DNA of 64,000 nucleotides, taken from Sipunculus nudus. Its lineage: Eukaryota > Annelida > Sipuncula > Golfingiida > Sipunculidae. Positions 10,985-23,010 of the stretch are shown in pieces. Made by a program: the position numbers and the translations under genes. The notes below the pieces were generated by a model. The model ran no database searches, was not told the DNA's origin, and worked only from the letters and a program-made list of their open reading frames with translations. The DNA lies in contig CM049316.1 of assembly GCA_026874595.1 (NCBI GenBank), positions 34,231,339-34,295,338 of the forward strand, in the 5' to 3' direction. Position 1 is the stretch's first letter. Every line of letters begins with the position of its first letter.

Positions 10985-11185
10985 CATACGACAGTCGCGT
11001 GCGATTGTCGAAAAGAACCTTTTTTAAACAAGCAAACATATGAGCTCCTCAGCACATATAATGCCGCCTCCCGTTTTCAAAGTGATACTTGCTGGTTCAC
11101 AAAGACTATTTTAGATACTTTTAGCTTTTCAGAGATTCATTCCACACATATTACTGTGCTTAGCATGTTCTAATCTTGCCAAAAG
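10985..11185 (-). repeat. Dispersed repeat R1, copy f (partial)
   Basis: Short blocks (AAACAAGCAAACATATGAGC, CAGCACATATAATGCCGCC, CATATTACTGTGCTTAGCATG) follow the order seen in copies b and c near 14,850 and 22,880. Degenerate; limits approximate. Confidence 0.35.
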
Positions 11186-11719
11186 GTCACACGCATATAT
11201 GAGAAATATTGACCAATAGGGGCAGGGGGGAAACCTAGGCGATAATGGAGGATCAGCTATGGAGTGTATGGCACTTGAAAAATATCAGTTGACAATCTGT
11301 AACCTGTGACTTGTATTGTGCCCACATATAGGTTTTTTATAAATCAGCGACTTTAAGATTTAGTGCAAACACTAGCAGAAGAAAGAGAAGGAAAATAAAA
11401 AACAATTTATCGATGGTGTCATACTCGAGGGGACCTAATTGGAAGTAAGTCCACCAACATGTTGATATTAAAATGATCCACATGGAAACTAAAATGTTGT
11501 CTATTTTATGAGATACTAAATAAAAGAGAATTTTAATACACGGTTTTTATCAAAGTCAACATTAAGCGACATTAATGACTTCGTCCGGATTGGAACAAGT
11601 AATCCATGAAAAATAGGGACTTCCGTCTCGTTAGACAGTTGTGTTGTTTTCGTCTTGACTGATCTTGTGTCTATATGAAATCGCCCCTTTCACACAGTAA
11701 ACAATAACATGATAAAAAG
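11186..11719. other. Non-coding DNA
   Basis: Nothing recognisable; AT-rich with short open frames. Confidence 0.45.
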
Positions 11720-12070
11720 CGGCGTTTTCCTCGTGTTTTGGCAGCGTTTTTGCTCGCGTTGTCGATAAAATTTTTATACGCACTCTGATGTATTAAATCG
11801 CACACAAACGCACGAAAACGCAGAAAACGCGTGTATAGTTGTGAAGTGTTGAAATATTTTGGATTTACTCCAAATATTCGTGAAATCGTAGGTAAACGTC
11901 AAGAAAACGCATCGTAACGCATAATGACGCACAAAAACCATAGAAACGTTAGGAAACGCTTACACAAGTGCATAAAAATTAGAACAAAATAGAGGAATAT
12001 ACAGCAAAAAACTCTGATCACTTTTTTCGCGCCTAAAAAGACGTTTAGATTAAAAATGCATAAAAACGCG
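11720..12070. repeat. AAAACGC-rich cluster
   Basis: GCGTTTT occurs at 11722 and 11744. The reverse-complement forms AAACGC/AAAACGC then recur at least six times between about 11,800 and 12,070 (for example GCACGAAAACGCAGAAAACG). CpG-bearing words are unusual in this AT-rich context. Units are irregularly spaced, so it is not a simple tandem repeat. Confidence 0.6.
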
Positions 12071-13389
12071 TGAAATCTTGAATACGTGAAAGCCCCCGGA
12101 CATCCCTGGATACCACGCATGCAATGCACAGTTAATATACGTCTTGAAAAGTGGCCTCTCTTCTTAAGTTCAACCGCTTGCATGACGCAGATATATGTGA
12201 GGACCCCTGAACTCATGTCCCAAGTACATGTGGCACCGCGAACAGCTGCCATGCCGGCATCGCTCGGTGCCGTTACTATGATTAAAACTCTGATTTATTA
12301 TTTGTAAACACGCGTTTAGCTAACAGCCAAAACGTCCCATTAACGGTTAATGCACTGACATGAGGGCACACTACAACAATCATCAAGTTTGACATGCTAT
12401 ATCTACTTAACCCATCCAATTTTTCCAAACTGAACATTATTAGCAAAACCGAGAATATCTATTCAACCATTCTTGGAGACTGATATTGACAGTTTATCTT
12501 GCAAGAAAGATATACTCATTATCAATGTAAAATGCATGTGAGCAAAGAATAAAAGTGTAAATCACATTAAAATGAAACGAGATATTATATTTATAAATAT
12601 TTATCTTGAGATCTAAATCGATAACCTGGTAAATCATAACGGCGACACTTCAAAGAAGTTCTGTGACCTCTTACCTAAATAAATACGCGTGGAATTTGCT
12701 TAGAATCGGATCGCAATAATGTACTAGCAAGAATATAAAGTGAGTTTCGTGAAAATCCTGGTCTGGTAAGCTATCAGGGCGACACTTTAAGTTAACGAAC
12801 GGATGGATGGAGTAACAGACAGACCATTGGTATGACATGGTAGGTAGTTGTCAGGTAGTTTAGGTAGTTTAAATGACTTTCAGTACCAAACGAAAGGCTC
12901 AATGACCGGATGTCTAGGTTGTCATAGTAACCAAACAGAAACTGATTATTATTAAATATGTTTCATGTCACACATGTCCAATTTTATTTGTCTCAAAACT
13001 GTTATGTAAACAAGTAAAACCTTGGTTTCATTATTTGATCCCCGAACACCATCATTGCCATGGATCCAGGTGAAGGTCGCCAAGTGGGAAAAACTGGGTC
13101 ACTCCAGTGGGACCAAGTGTCGAAAGCCGTTTTCAACTTGTCAACTCTATTCACCATATCGGCCAGATTACCCATAGGTAACGAATGTAGCATAACGAAT
13201 GTAGCACGGTTAGGGGTAGCTCCTGAGGCATGCCTTTTGATAAGGCACAGCGTTGATCAATGTCACAACAAGCTTGTAGCAACATATATATATCAAGCCA
13301 CTCGAAAAGCGTAAATGGACCGCTTACAGTTCAACTACTCCATTAACCAGTTGAACACTGTTGGATTCGTTCAGCACATATATACTAAC

Positions 13390-13391
<2 letters not shown>
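12071..13391. other. Region without a recognised gene
   Basis: A mildly GC-rich patch at 12,085-12,270 is open in two frames, and a minus-strand frame at about 13,040-13,170 starts MGNLADMVNRVDK. Neither matches a family I know or has a convincing pair of splice sites. A 14-bp near-repeat (GTAACGAATGTAGC / ATAACGAATGTAGC) lies at about 13,180-13,207. Confidence 0.4.

Positions 13392-13451
<60 letters not shown>
13392..13451. repeat. (AT)n microsatellite
   Basis: A pure AT tract of about 60 bp. Confidence 0.97.
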
Positions 13452-13452
<1 letters not shown>

Positions 13453-14149
13453 CACCCAAAAGTGTGCATAACATATGGCGTATCATCATCTCCTGGGTAA
13501 TTTAAACAAGTCAATAGAAAATATTCAAACATGCAAAATGTCACTTATTAGCATTTGAACGAATCAATGCAAGAATTTTTTTCTGTGTTCTTATTGTCAC
13601 AAAATGACAAAACTTGTCACGTCTTGAATTATTAAAATATCATGTTAACCATCTTAAATAGTCTTGAACGGAATTAAATCTAATGAATTTTACGAGGTAA
13701 TCTGGAAAAAATTAGTAACCACTGGAAAAATACTCTAAAAATCTAAGGTATAAATAGACTAAAGTTCTTTTTATGAAATGCTTATATAGGATCCTCTCAA
13801 GCCCGTGACAGCTCACTTGTCTGGCCTCAGCGTTAATATTAGCAAGTCAGACAGCTGTCATCGGGACGTTGTACACTTAATTAATGTACGTGAGGCCGGC
13901 TGAGTTGGACAGGTTTACAGCACACCATAACAGGAAACAGTCATCTTCTTACGTTACTAACTGTAGTGTATCCTGACAATGCACAGCGTAAACGCTGATT
14001 TCCACGGCCTTGGCGTGATTCACTGTAACTCGACACGAAAGGAAGAACAGATACCATGTCCTTTTTTACGGAACACGTTGTTTTACTTCCTAGTTTTTGC
14101 CATCACACCACCTGCCACTCGAACAAGGTCTTCTTCGTGATGACTGTCA
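13452..14149. other. Non-coding DNA
   Basis: No gene or clear element recognised. Confidence 0.45.
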
Positions 14150-14565
14150 AGGTGACGTCATGATACAATATATATCACGACCATGGTTTCAAGCGCTACA
14201 GCAGAGGACGGCGAGGGTTTACCCTACGGATCGGCCAGGTGTATTGGCATGTAAATCTAATGAATTTTGGAAGATAACATGTGGCCGGTAGGAAGAAGCA
14301 ATATCTCGTTTTATTCTTAGTAAGTTCCCATACTTGCGGACATACTGATCACTCAGCAGTAATTTTGGTCACAACGCAGTCTTAACATCTGTATTAATGA
14401 TAATATGTATGGGATATTTAGTGACAGCAAGTCGTATAAAGAATTTATGCCCAAACGTTTTTTGAAAGATTTATCCAACGATCCGTAGGGTTAACTCTCA
14501 TCATAGTGAACCGAAGCGCTTGATGAACACACTTACAAAGGTCAACAGATGACGTCATGAACGTA
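14150..14565. repeat. Foldback (long inverted repeat) element
   Basis: Arms at about 14189-14233 and 14479-14523 are inverted copies with mismatches. They share TCAAGCGCT at the outer side and ACCCTACGGATCG at the inner side. GTGACGTCATGA outside the left arm is mirrored by GATGACGTCATGAACG outside the right arm, so similarity extends outward. The interior is non-coding. Likely a MITE or foldback element; no target duplication was defined. Confidence 0.6.
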
Positions 14566-14589
14566 CATTTACCTAACTATAGCTATAGA

Positions 14590-15020
14590 TCAGATCATAA
14601 CTATTGTTAAAGAGGTCCTTACACCTATCGGAGCTTTCTAAACTAAAGGTATTCCCTTGGTGCTTTTATTATAAAAAGTAGGCCTGAAAACGTGGATATC
14701 GATCACATCACACAGGCTGCTTGTTTTGTTTATATCTACGTGTTTATAATACATGGGAGCCCGCCAAAGAAAAAAAAAAAAAACAAAAACAAAACTAATA
14801 AAACAAGTGCATCTAGCAGCAAGTCAGAGAAGCCAGAGCTTAGCAAATTTTTTTTTTACAACAAGTGACCTTTCTATCTCCGCATATGTGCAACCTATCA
14901 TCTAAGGTTAATTACTTGTTTTCCCGTTTGTCAACATTGCTGTGTTTACAAACATGGTGTTGATAAACAAGTCATACATCCTTCAGGAAGGCCTTATAAG
15001 AACTATTCACAGCCAAAACT
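14590..15020 (-). repeat. Dispersed repeat R1, copy b
   Basis: The fullest copy of R1. It opens with AAAGAGGTCCTTACACCTAT and a GGTATTCCCTTGG block, and continues with GCAAGTCAGAGAAGCC. It ends near CAGGAAGGCCTTATAAGAAC. Copy c (22635-23010) matches in order and orientation; copies d and e are in the opposite orientation. Non-coding. Confidence 0.65.
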
Positions 15021-15027
15021 ACCCTTT

Positions 15028-15030
<3 letters not shown>

Positions 15031-15078
<48 letters not shown>
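15031..15078. repeat. (AT)n microsatellite
   Basis: A pure AT tract adjoining the end of R1 copy b. Confidence 0.97.
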
Positions 15079-15082
<4 letters not shown>

Positions 15083-15217
15083 GGATGCAAAAAAATCACA
15101 TAGTTTTTTTCAAAAGGTACGTGAATGGGCACCTTCAATGTATAATGCTGAATTTATACCTTATTTCTTATACCTTATACTTAATTTTTATATATTTGAA
15201 ATGTTTCACACAGACAG

Positions 15218-15219
<2 letters not shown>

Positions 15220-15251
<32 letters not shown>
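15220..15251. repeat. (AT)n microsatellite with nearby poly-C
   Basis: An AT tract followed 30 bp later by a C homopolymer (about 15280-15292). Confidence 0.95.
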
Positions 15252-15257
<6 letters not shown>

Positions 15258-15299
15258 TTATAAAAAAAAGTTGCCATCGCCCCCCCCCCCCCTTTAAAT

Positions 15300-16164
15300 A
15301 TAAATTGACGCCACAGGGTAATCTTATATTGTTACATACAATCTTGTATGATGCTAGAACGCAAATGCCCTAGGTTGTGGTGACTGTGTCCATTCCGTGT
15401 TGCTCAGTAAACAATCGTTTATTCGCAATAAACAAATCAATAGGCTACCTGTCTCGACCTCGAACCTCGGTCATAATGCCTTCATCGGGGCATTAAGGGA
15501 ACGCATCACTCGTGAGCAAGTTGGATTAAGTACATGCTTAACTGAACCACGCCCAGAGACCTGCTAATGGATTGGTGCCTTTATTCTGCATGTCTTTATG
15601 TTAGAACGGCATCAGTTATCATAAAGTCTTTCAGATGAGTCATATATATCAAATCTATACAATCATTAAAAACGGCTCTTCCCCAAGAGTTCTTGCTTCA
15701 AAAGGAATACTCAAAGAAGGTACTTTGCGAAATGAACCTCTGCTTAGGTGCATTGGAAATTCATCCTAAACGTTTCACTTTGTGCCTTCGTGATAATTTT
15801 AGTAGGCAAATTGTATACAATACAGAGAAAATTATAGCTCTAAGAGGTATGTCATTCATAAATTATTTTGTCACAGCATGTTCATTTCTCCGAGTTCATT
15901 CAACCCATGATTCATCAGCGTAGTGCAATTCTAACAAGTGGCCCATGGGCCATAATTTCAGGTTTCCAAGAAGATTTGCCTAAAGTCACCCATGAAATAG
16001 TGCAAGAAGATTCTAGGCCTAACAGACACAAGACGCCAACAATAGGCTGGTTAAATTTAAAGAGAGAGAGAGAGAATACAGATCATATATAGTTGGAAAA
16101 AATCTTGCGCCAAGATTACAGTCTTCATTTAAAGGCAGCTATTTACCTATTGGAATTAATGTGA
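15300..16164. other. Non-coding DNA
   Basis: Short open frames only. (GA)n of about 7 units occurs near 16,062-16,075. Confidence 0.45.
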
Positions 16165-16460
16165 TTTCTATTTTTTTCTGCGTACATATTAGTACTTAAT
16201 CGAGTACATAATCTTATAACGCCTCTGTGATGAGTGTATAAGCTTGTTTATCTACAAGCTGTTAGTAAACATGGTACATCCCAATACTGAGAAACAGAAA
16301 AATCGTATTACTGAAGGTGTTTTTTTCATATGCGCGGAAGTTGAAAGGTCATTTGTTGCAACTGCCATGTGCAAAAGTCTGATTTGTCTGCCGGATGTCC
16401 TTCCTAAATGTGTTTGGAATATTTTGGTGAGCCAATCACATGTTCTTAACACGCTGATAT
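16165..16460 (+). repeat. Dispersed repeat R1, copy d
   Basis: Contains CTGCGTACATATTAGTACTT, CTTATAACGCCTCTGTGATG and AAGCTTGTTTATC, then a CATATGCGCGGAAG block. These match copy e at 21415 directly and copies b/c as reverse complement. Both open frames over it are weak and unlike known proteins. Confidence 0.6.
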
Positions 16461-16536
16461 AAACAAAACGAATGGTCTCTGTATCGTGGGACCGGAGTTG
16501 TATGGTCTTTGTTGATAAAAGGTCAAGGGTTTATCT

Positions 16537-16553
16537 TATATATATATATATAT

Positions 16554-16606
<53 letters not shown>

Positions 16607-16612
16607 ATATAT
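16537..16612. repeat. (AT)n microsatellite, interrupted
   Basis: An AT tract broken by CTTATA and GTATGTATA, about 76 bp, just downstream of R1 copy d. Confidence 0.95.
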
Positions 16613-17165
16613 AAGGCACGTGAGAGATTGAAGAAAGATTCAATCTCAATATCTAAAAGTTACTAACAATTATTCCCAGTGAATATTCATTTGGAGGGAA
16701 GAGTTTCTAGCAAATTAGAGATGAAAATACAGTCATTTGTTCAACACAACATACGTAACAGTATTTAAATCAGTAACAATTTAAATTAAACATTTCTTCA
16801 GTATTTATCTTTCTGTATAAGGGAAATGTTTGGATAAACATAAATAGTTAATTATTATCTGAAAACATTGATGATAAGATAAAAATGATTTTACTGCCCC
16901 CCGTCCTTCCCTCTTTTTTAATGTGACCAGGGAGTGACCGGGAATGAACTGTAATCGCTACACCCTGTATGTCAAACTGCTGCGCATTTTGAATCACCCA
17001 TATCAGGTGTATTTAAACGTAAAGAAATTCCCCTATCATGATTTACATTAACTAGCATCAAATATGGCCTTTTCTGTGTTATTGGTGTATTGATGGGGTT
17101 GACCTAGCGCACGCCTTCCCTGTTATAGGCCAAGGTACTGGAGAGCACCGAGTGACCTCCCGGAC
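16613..17165. other. Non-coding DNA
   Basis: No gene recognised in this stretch. Confidence 0.4.
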
Positions 17166-17173
17166 TATAAAAG
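17166..17173 (+). promoter_or_regulatory. Candidate TATA box
   Basis: TATAAAAG sits in a locally GC-richer context (GGACTATAAAAGTGGCCGTG), a good core-promoter match. No convincing coding exon was found within 1 kb downstream on the plus strand, so it may be fortuitous or drive a non-coding transcript. Confidence 0.25.
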
Positions 17174-19114
17174 TGGCCGTGACGGAGTAGAGCATAAACA
17201 CGCCTCGAGCAATTTGATGGTCTTTAACACGCTTTAATCTCCGTCCGTATAACTCCCCAAGGCTTTTGGTGCTCCGTATAAATACCTCGTTGCCACAAAG
17301 TTCCTTGGCACTTCCTCTTGATCTTATACTCGGCCTCTTATCTAAAGAAAATGGTTAATCATCGCCCGATGCGCGAATTTCATGTTTATGGTAACAATTA
17401 TGTGGGGTATTTTTTTTTAATAACAGGCGTGAGGGGAAACCATACCTTATGTCTATTGTCTTATTTAATGCCCAAGTGCCCCTCGGATCTTTTAACGTTT
17501 TGCTCAGCAAATAAGCACAGAGGATCTTACAAATAAATAAATCTTTTTGGTACGCTGAGCTTTGGTCGCTAGAAATTTAAGATTATAAGAAAGGGGAACC
17601 AATGCTTTTGTTTCCAAACCAGTGTGAGCCGGATGTCACAGGTTAAAAAACTGGAGTTGGATGCACAAATCGACATCCGGCTCTTATTGGTCTGGTTACA
17701 ATTCTTGGCCCTGTGAAAAAAAAAATGCCTTACAAAGCAGCGGTTAATGAGAAGGAGATTTAGCGAGACAAGCAAATCTTTAGAATGGCATCTTAAACTA
17801 GAACCCTGTATCCCTCCTTTCCTTAAACAATGCGGTCGTCCCAGCCAAGATTCTTTGGGTTCGAGCACTACAATGCGCACATAGGACAGAACTGTAATCC
17901 GACCAATGTGAGCGGAACAGGGGCTTAATTACGGTATAAAACCGTAAATAAAATATTATATAATGATATAAAAAAAGTGCCTTAAACTTTTAAATTGGTG
18001 CATGTTTCATGGCATTATTTATAGTAATAAATATATTTCAACATATGCGATTTGTTAATTTTTTATTTAAGCTCCTGTTCCGCGTTTCATGTTCTGTTCC
18101 GTACCGTGTTTTAGGTCAGCCCCGGAAGACCCCCAGGAGGTGTGAGTGAGGCCTTTTGTTTTGACTTTGATGAACTGGTTTTAAAAGGCTGATCCGTAGT
18201 GAATGCCGCTCTCGTTGGTCTGATAACGCCCATTCTGGCACAGGGCCAAATACCAGACAGTCACACGAAAGGATGTCTGGGACGAATGCAGTGTGTAAGC
18301 AGTGCACGAGGAGCTTACGATAAATAGACACTGCTGACTCTTACGGATTTAAGCTTGACGAACTTGAGCTTTGGCCCATATGCATTTGTCTGTGAAATGA
18401 ATTACATGTGACTCGAGATCCATCGTATGATATGTTGGTATGCAACGACGGTCAACCCCATCCCCTTACATCCTGCATGTTGTATTATGTATAAATGCTC
18501 GCAACATATTTCAGTCTGGTCACATATTGCATTTGCATCTTCAAAAAATTCTTTACGGCACGTAACTTATAATTGAAAATATCACTGTCCACAAACTTAA
18601 GTTTGTCTTCACATGTACAATGTCCCGGCACAAAAGTACAGCGTAAAGTAGGTCCAAAGGTGTCGAAAATATAACAGTAACACCTATTTCACGACCAAAT
18701 GCGTCATTTTGGCTATATTTAGTACAGATGTCTTCGAATCGTGCGCCTAATTTGTTCCGGTTCCCTTAATAGGGTGAATTTCGATTCCTATGCGACGTTA
18801 ATGCGTACAGTGCGCATGCGTGCGGGTTGACGGTTATCCTTGACATTGACTAGACAAATAAATCCTCTGTGTTGGGAATGTACACCAGAACAATCTGTTG
18901 ATATCGGTGGCCCCGACCCCTCTCTTCGGTCGGGTAGGAAGGATCGATGGATTGCCCATTGTTAAACCTGTTGGCATTTGCGTTAATATTTTACATGGAT
19001 TTTTTCGGTTAGATGTTCTCGATGGAGTTTAGATACACACAGAATCTACAGAAGAGTATGGCCCAACATGCAAAAACAAAGCGCACGCACAATTACATAT
19101 ATGTAAATATATAA
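17174..19114. other. Non-coding DNA
   Basis: No gene family recognised on either strand. A short GC-rich hairpin (CCGACCC...GGTCGG) lies near 18,914-18,936. Confidence 0.4.
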
Positions 19115-19149
19115 GTATATATATATATATATATATATAAGTGGCAGCA

Positions 19150-19202
<53 letters not shown>
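19115..19202. repeat. Two adjacent (AT)n tracts
   Basis: AT tracts at about 19115-19139 and 19151-19202, separated by GTGGCAGCAG. Confidence 0.96.
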
Positions 19203-19204
<2 letters not shown>

Positions 19205-19825
19205 CCATTTGTTCACATGTTCAGAATGCCCTGAATCTATATTGTGACATGTACATGATAACAAGCTCTCTCTTATTAAGCTTTAAATTAGCATACTAAT
19301 TTAGTTAAATATCATTAATATTATAAATAGTATAGGTGTGTTCCCTGTGAAACGTTCGCCTCGTGAGTGGGCCTACCTCTGAAAAACTGCAACTGAAAAT
19401 CCCTCGTTACTGGATCAAACGGCCCAACGGACCAAGAAAACCATTACCAGGACTAACAATAATATTTAACGACGCTGCCAGAACAAGTTCGAACTTGTCG
19501 TGGTAACCGTTGGCGGACAGATAATCGTGTAAAATGGATGTCCTCACGTGATGTGTGTTATAACAGGAGGGCTCAGAGAGATACGAGACAAACTAAATGG
19601 GGTCAATTTGACCCTGAGTATCACCCAGATATTAATTATCTCAGCAAAGGAAGCAAATTTCATCCCTAGACTGTTTCTTTTTATTTGTAGAATTGTTGGT
19701 TTGGTCGTCAGTGGCGTTGATTTATCTACAAGGATGGGAGGGTGGGTGGGTGGTAGAAGGGATTCAGAAGGGTAGGTTAGGGAACTTTTTTTATTATTTT
19801 TTATTATATGTTATATTATTTTATA

Positions 19826-19827
<2 letters not shown>

Positions 19828-19889
<62 letters not shown>
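19828..19889. repeat. (AT)n microsatellite
   Basis: An AT tract of about 60 bp. Confidence 0.97.
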
Positions 19890-19892
<3 letters not shown>

Positions 19893-21414
19893 ATGAGTAT
19901 GATGGATGGCTGAGCTCATTCAAAATACTTTTGACCAATATGTTAATGCTGGTCCATTATTCAGAAAGGCAGTAATTGAACCTAAGTCTATAATTCTAAT
20001 TTTTATATATTTCGTTCACCATATTTAAATCATTTTCTGTACAACTGAGGAAGAATAACAAGGATCATTTCCGTTTGTGTGGGGGGGGGGGATATGTACA
20101 CCCATCCCCCTGATTGACGCCCTTGTGCTTGTTCGTAAGTTGGCAGGATAACACATACACACACACAAAAAAAACACCACTTAACTAATCATCACGGTAT
20201 TTCGAGTATAGAAGAGGGCTGGACCCGTTAAATTATAGTGTAGACGCCGGAGAATGAATGAATTCACGAGGCCAATTCAGAACCAGAGCCACAGATGGTC
20301 ATAGCAACTTTTGACGGCGGCGTGAATTCGCCCTCTATTTACTCCTGTGATACCGTTTATTACGTTTCTAAAGCCCCCATTCTGAAATGTACATGGCACG
20401 TTGCTTTCCTCGACCATACACGATGAAAGGTAGTTATAAGCCAGGCTTACATTTAAATCCCTCCCCGCCCGCCCCTCCATGTTAATATATGCAGATCCGC
20501 CCCTTTGGGCCACAATTAGCCAGTTATCAACTACGGTCATTAACGATTGACGGTGGCCATACCAACTCTTAGGGTGTGAAATATTAACCGCAGGCGAGGT
20601 CAATGATAAAATATAAATGGTAATCTAAGTTCATTTCTAAGGGTTCTTTCCTTTTTCAAGAACCACCGTTCCTTACAGTGAACTTGTAAGGACAGTTTTT
20701 TTAATATGTGTTTGAACTTGAGTTTACATCTTGAAATACCCAAAATATATCGATTTAATTTATTTACCCTGTGCTTTTACATTGTGGAGAGAGAAGTGCC
20801 TTGTGGTGACAGGACATCCACTTAAAAATGTAATACGTATACGATGTGGGGCGAAAACAAGAATTATTATATGAAATGCAAAATGAGGACCTCTGCCTTC
20901 TCGCAGGTCAAACAAATTAAGTCATTTTTTATCGGCTATGAACTTTAAAATTCAGTTTAGTATATTAGCAAGAAAAGTCAAAACGCATACCATTGTATAT
21001 CAATAAAAAAGTCTGATGACTAATAAAAAGGTCCGGTTATTCTTTCTTTTAAAAATGGCAAGCGTTGATCCAGCAAGTTAAGTTCCTGTCACATGAAATA
21101 TGTAAAAGAAACTCTTAACGGACGTAAAATGCAAAAGCAACAGAGTAAGTCAAATAGGAAATCGATGCAGGTCATTTTGTGATAAAAGTGAGCTAGTGAT
21201 CCGATATAAATAGAAGTCTGTTAGGTTAACGTTTTATCTTATTACATGCTCTAGACCTGCCGTAGCATCAATCCAAAACCTTTATCTTTTCATCTCTATC
21301 GTATCTTCTTTTCTTCATAACCCACTGCACCCTGTAACTATCACCTTTTATGATGCTAATGGGATGTGTGAGGCGGGAGTCAAGTGCTTTCTTAAAGCCA
21401 GTCATTCACTTACC
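19890..21414. other. Non-coding DNA
   Basis: A 108-codon minus-strand open frame at 20277-20603 shows no recognisable domain. A G homopolymer lies at about 20081-20090. Confidence 0.4.
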
Positions 21415-21790
21415 TATTTTATATGAATTCTCTGGTGTTTTTTTTTTTTTGCTGAAGCCGCGTACATATTAATGAACTTTAGGCAATTTATGTTAAAATG
21501 TTCGTACAGCAACTCTGTGTGTCATGTATGAGCTTATTTATCTTCATGCTCTTGATAAATACAGTACATGCGCTATTGCTGAAAAAAAAAAAGAAAGAAA
21601 GAAAAACGGAACTTAAGATCGTATTCGCATATATGCGGAAGCTAAAAGGTGAATAGTTACAAAAAGCCATTTCAAAAAAACGTGTGACTTGCCGCTAGAT
21701 ATCTTTGTTGACTGTGTTTGATTTGTTCCTTCCCCCCTCCCCCGGTTTTATTTACCAGTAGATATAAACAAATCGAACAGCCTACATATG
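21415..21790 (+). repeat. Dispersed repeat R1, copy e
   Basis: Matches copy d: GCGTACATATTAATGAACTT, GTGTGTCATGTATGAGCTTA, a CATATATGCGGAAGCTAAAAG block and a trailing AGATATAAACAAATCG. The A-rich stretch in the middle is a copy-specific expansion. Confidence 0.55.
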
Positions 21791-22634
21791 CGTTGAGATT
21801 GGATTTTTTCAGGAATAATTTTATAAAAGGTTCGAGGAGTTATCTTTATCTTAGACGTCAGATACGGAATAGGCTCCTTTAAGTCTCCAGTGCCTTCTTT
21901 AATTTATTTGAAGTCGGTTACGCAGAAGAAGAAGGTTTCACAGGTTCTCGACCAGCAGACTGGCTGTATCACTTGAGCTTACTACGCGTATTATGGGAAA
22001 TGTTTTATAAAAAAAAGAAACAAAAATAAAATATATAAACTATTGGTTTGTGTAATCTTTTTTATTAACAGGTCTAGGGAGGTTTACCATCAATTTAGTC
22101 CCCACGAAGTCATACAATTTTTATTATGTAAATTATGGTCTACTTTATTGATGAGACCGTTCCCACGGAAGGTTTGCTAAGGGCCAAACATGGAGCAATG
22201 TCTGTTGATGTGCCGGAGATACACATGGACTGATCAGGCTGTAGCTCATGGCCTCACAAACTAGGGGGTGGTCGACCTTGAGAAAAAAAATAAAGTATCA
22301 ATATTTTACTTTCAAATCGATAAAGTCAGTGGTATCCCAGGCTCGAATTATTTTTATACGCAAAGATAAAAAAAACAGGGATAACTGAAGTGTCTTACGC
22401 ACTCGTTCATAATTTAAAAGCCCAATTACTCATTAACAACAAAAGAGTGCAACCCCGTAACCTGGCAAAGACCCATTTGCATGTGTAAAAAATAAGAACG
22501 ATATTTCGTTTCTAGGGTATTAATACATTTGGGCCATCTAAGGTATCCCAACCCAGGACCTACACTTTCATTGTCACTCAACCCTCGGCCTTGTTGCAAG
22601 TCAAGTTCAAATGGTGCTTGACTAAACAAACTTA
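21791..22634. other. Non-coding DNA
   Basis: No gene or element boundary recognised. Confidence 0.45.
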
Positions 22635-23010
22635 AAGGGGCCCATATCGATATTTGACGTCTATTAACTCAAGATATTCCCTTGACCATTTTATCAAATT
22701 GTCCGACAATTGCTCACAGGGTGTACGTTTGATTAATATCCAATTGTTAATAATATGTGAGTATATTGTGTGTGTGGTGGGCTTAATAATCAAAACATAT
22801 ACAACAAGGACATTTAGCGGCAAGTCAGACGAACCCGAGTTTTGTAATAGGCGTTTTTGCAGCTAGTGATCTTTTACCTTCAGCACATATACAACCACCT
22901 TATATTACTTTTTTTCTGTTTTCAGCACTGTTGCAGGTACCACATTTACTGTACATAAACATGCTCATACAGCCGTTACAAAGGCATTATAAGAACATCT
23001 CTGAACAGGT
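22635..23010 (-). repeat. Dispersed repeat R1, copy c
   Basis: Starts AAAGGGGCCCATATCG with the AGATATTCCCTTGACC block, continues with GCGGCAAGTCAGACGAACCC and ends near AAAGGCATTATAAGAAC. Same order as copy b at 14590. Confidence 0.6.

Noticed and set aside
11899-12252. 117-codon minus-strand frame
   Set aside because: Cys/Phe-rich composition follows from the AAAACGC repeat and AT-rich DNA; no domain or splice signals.
13002-13193. Minus-strand frame containing MGNLADMVNRVDK
   Set aside because: Composition looks protein-like over about 45 residues, but there is no known family, no clear splice pair and no neighbour to join.
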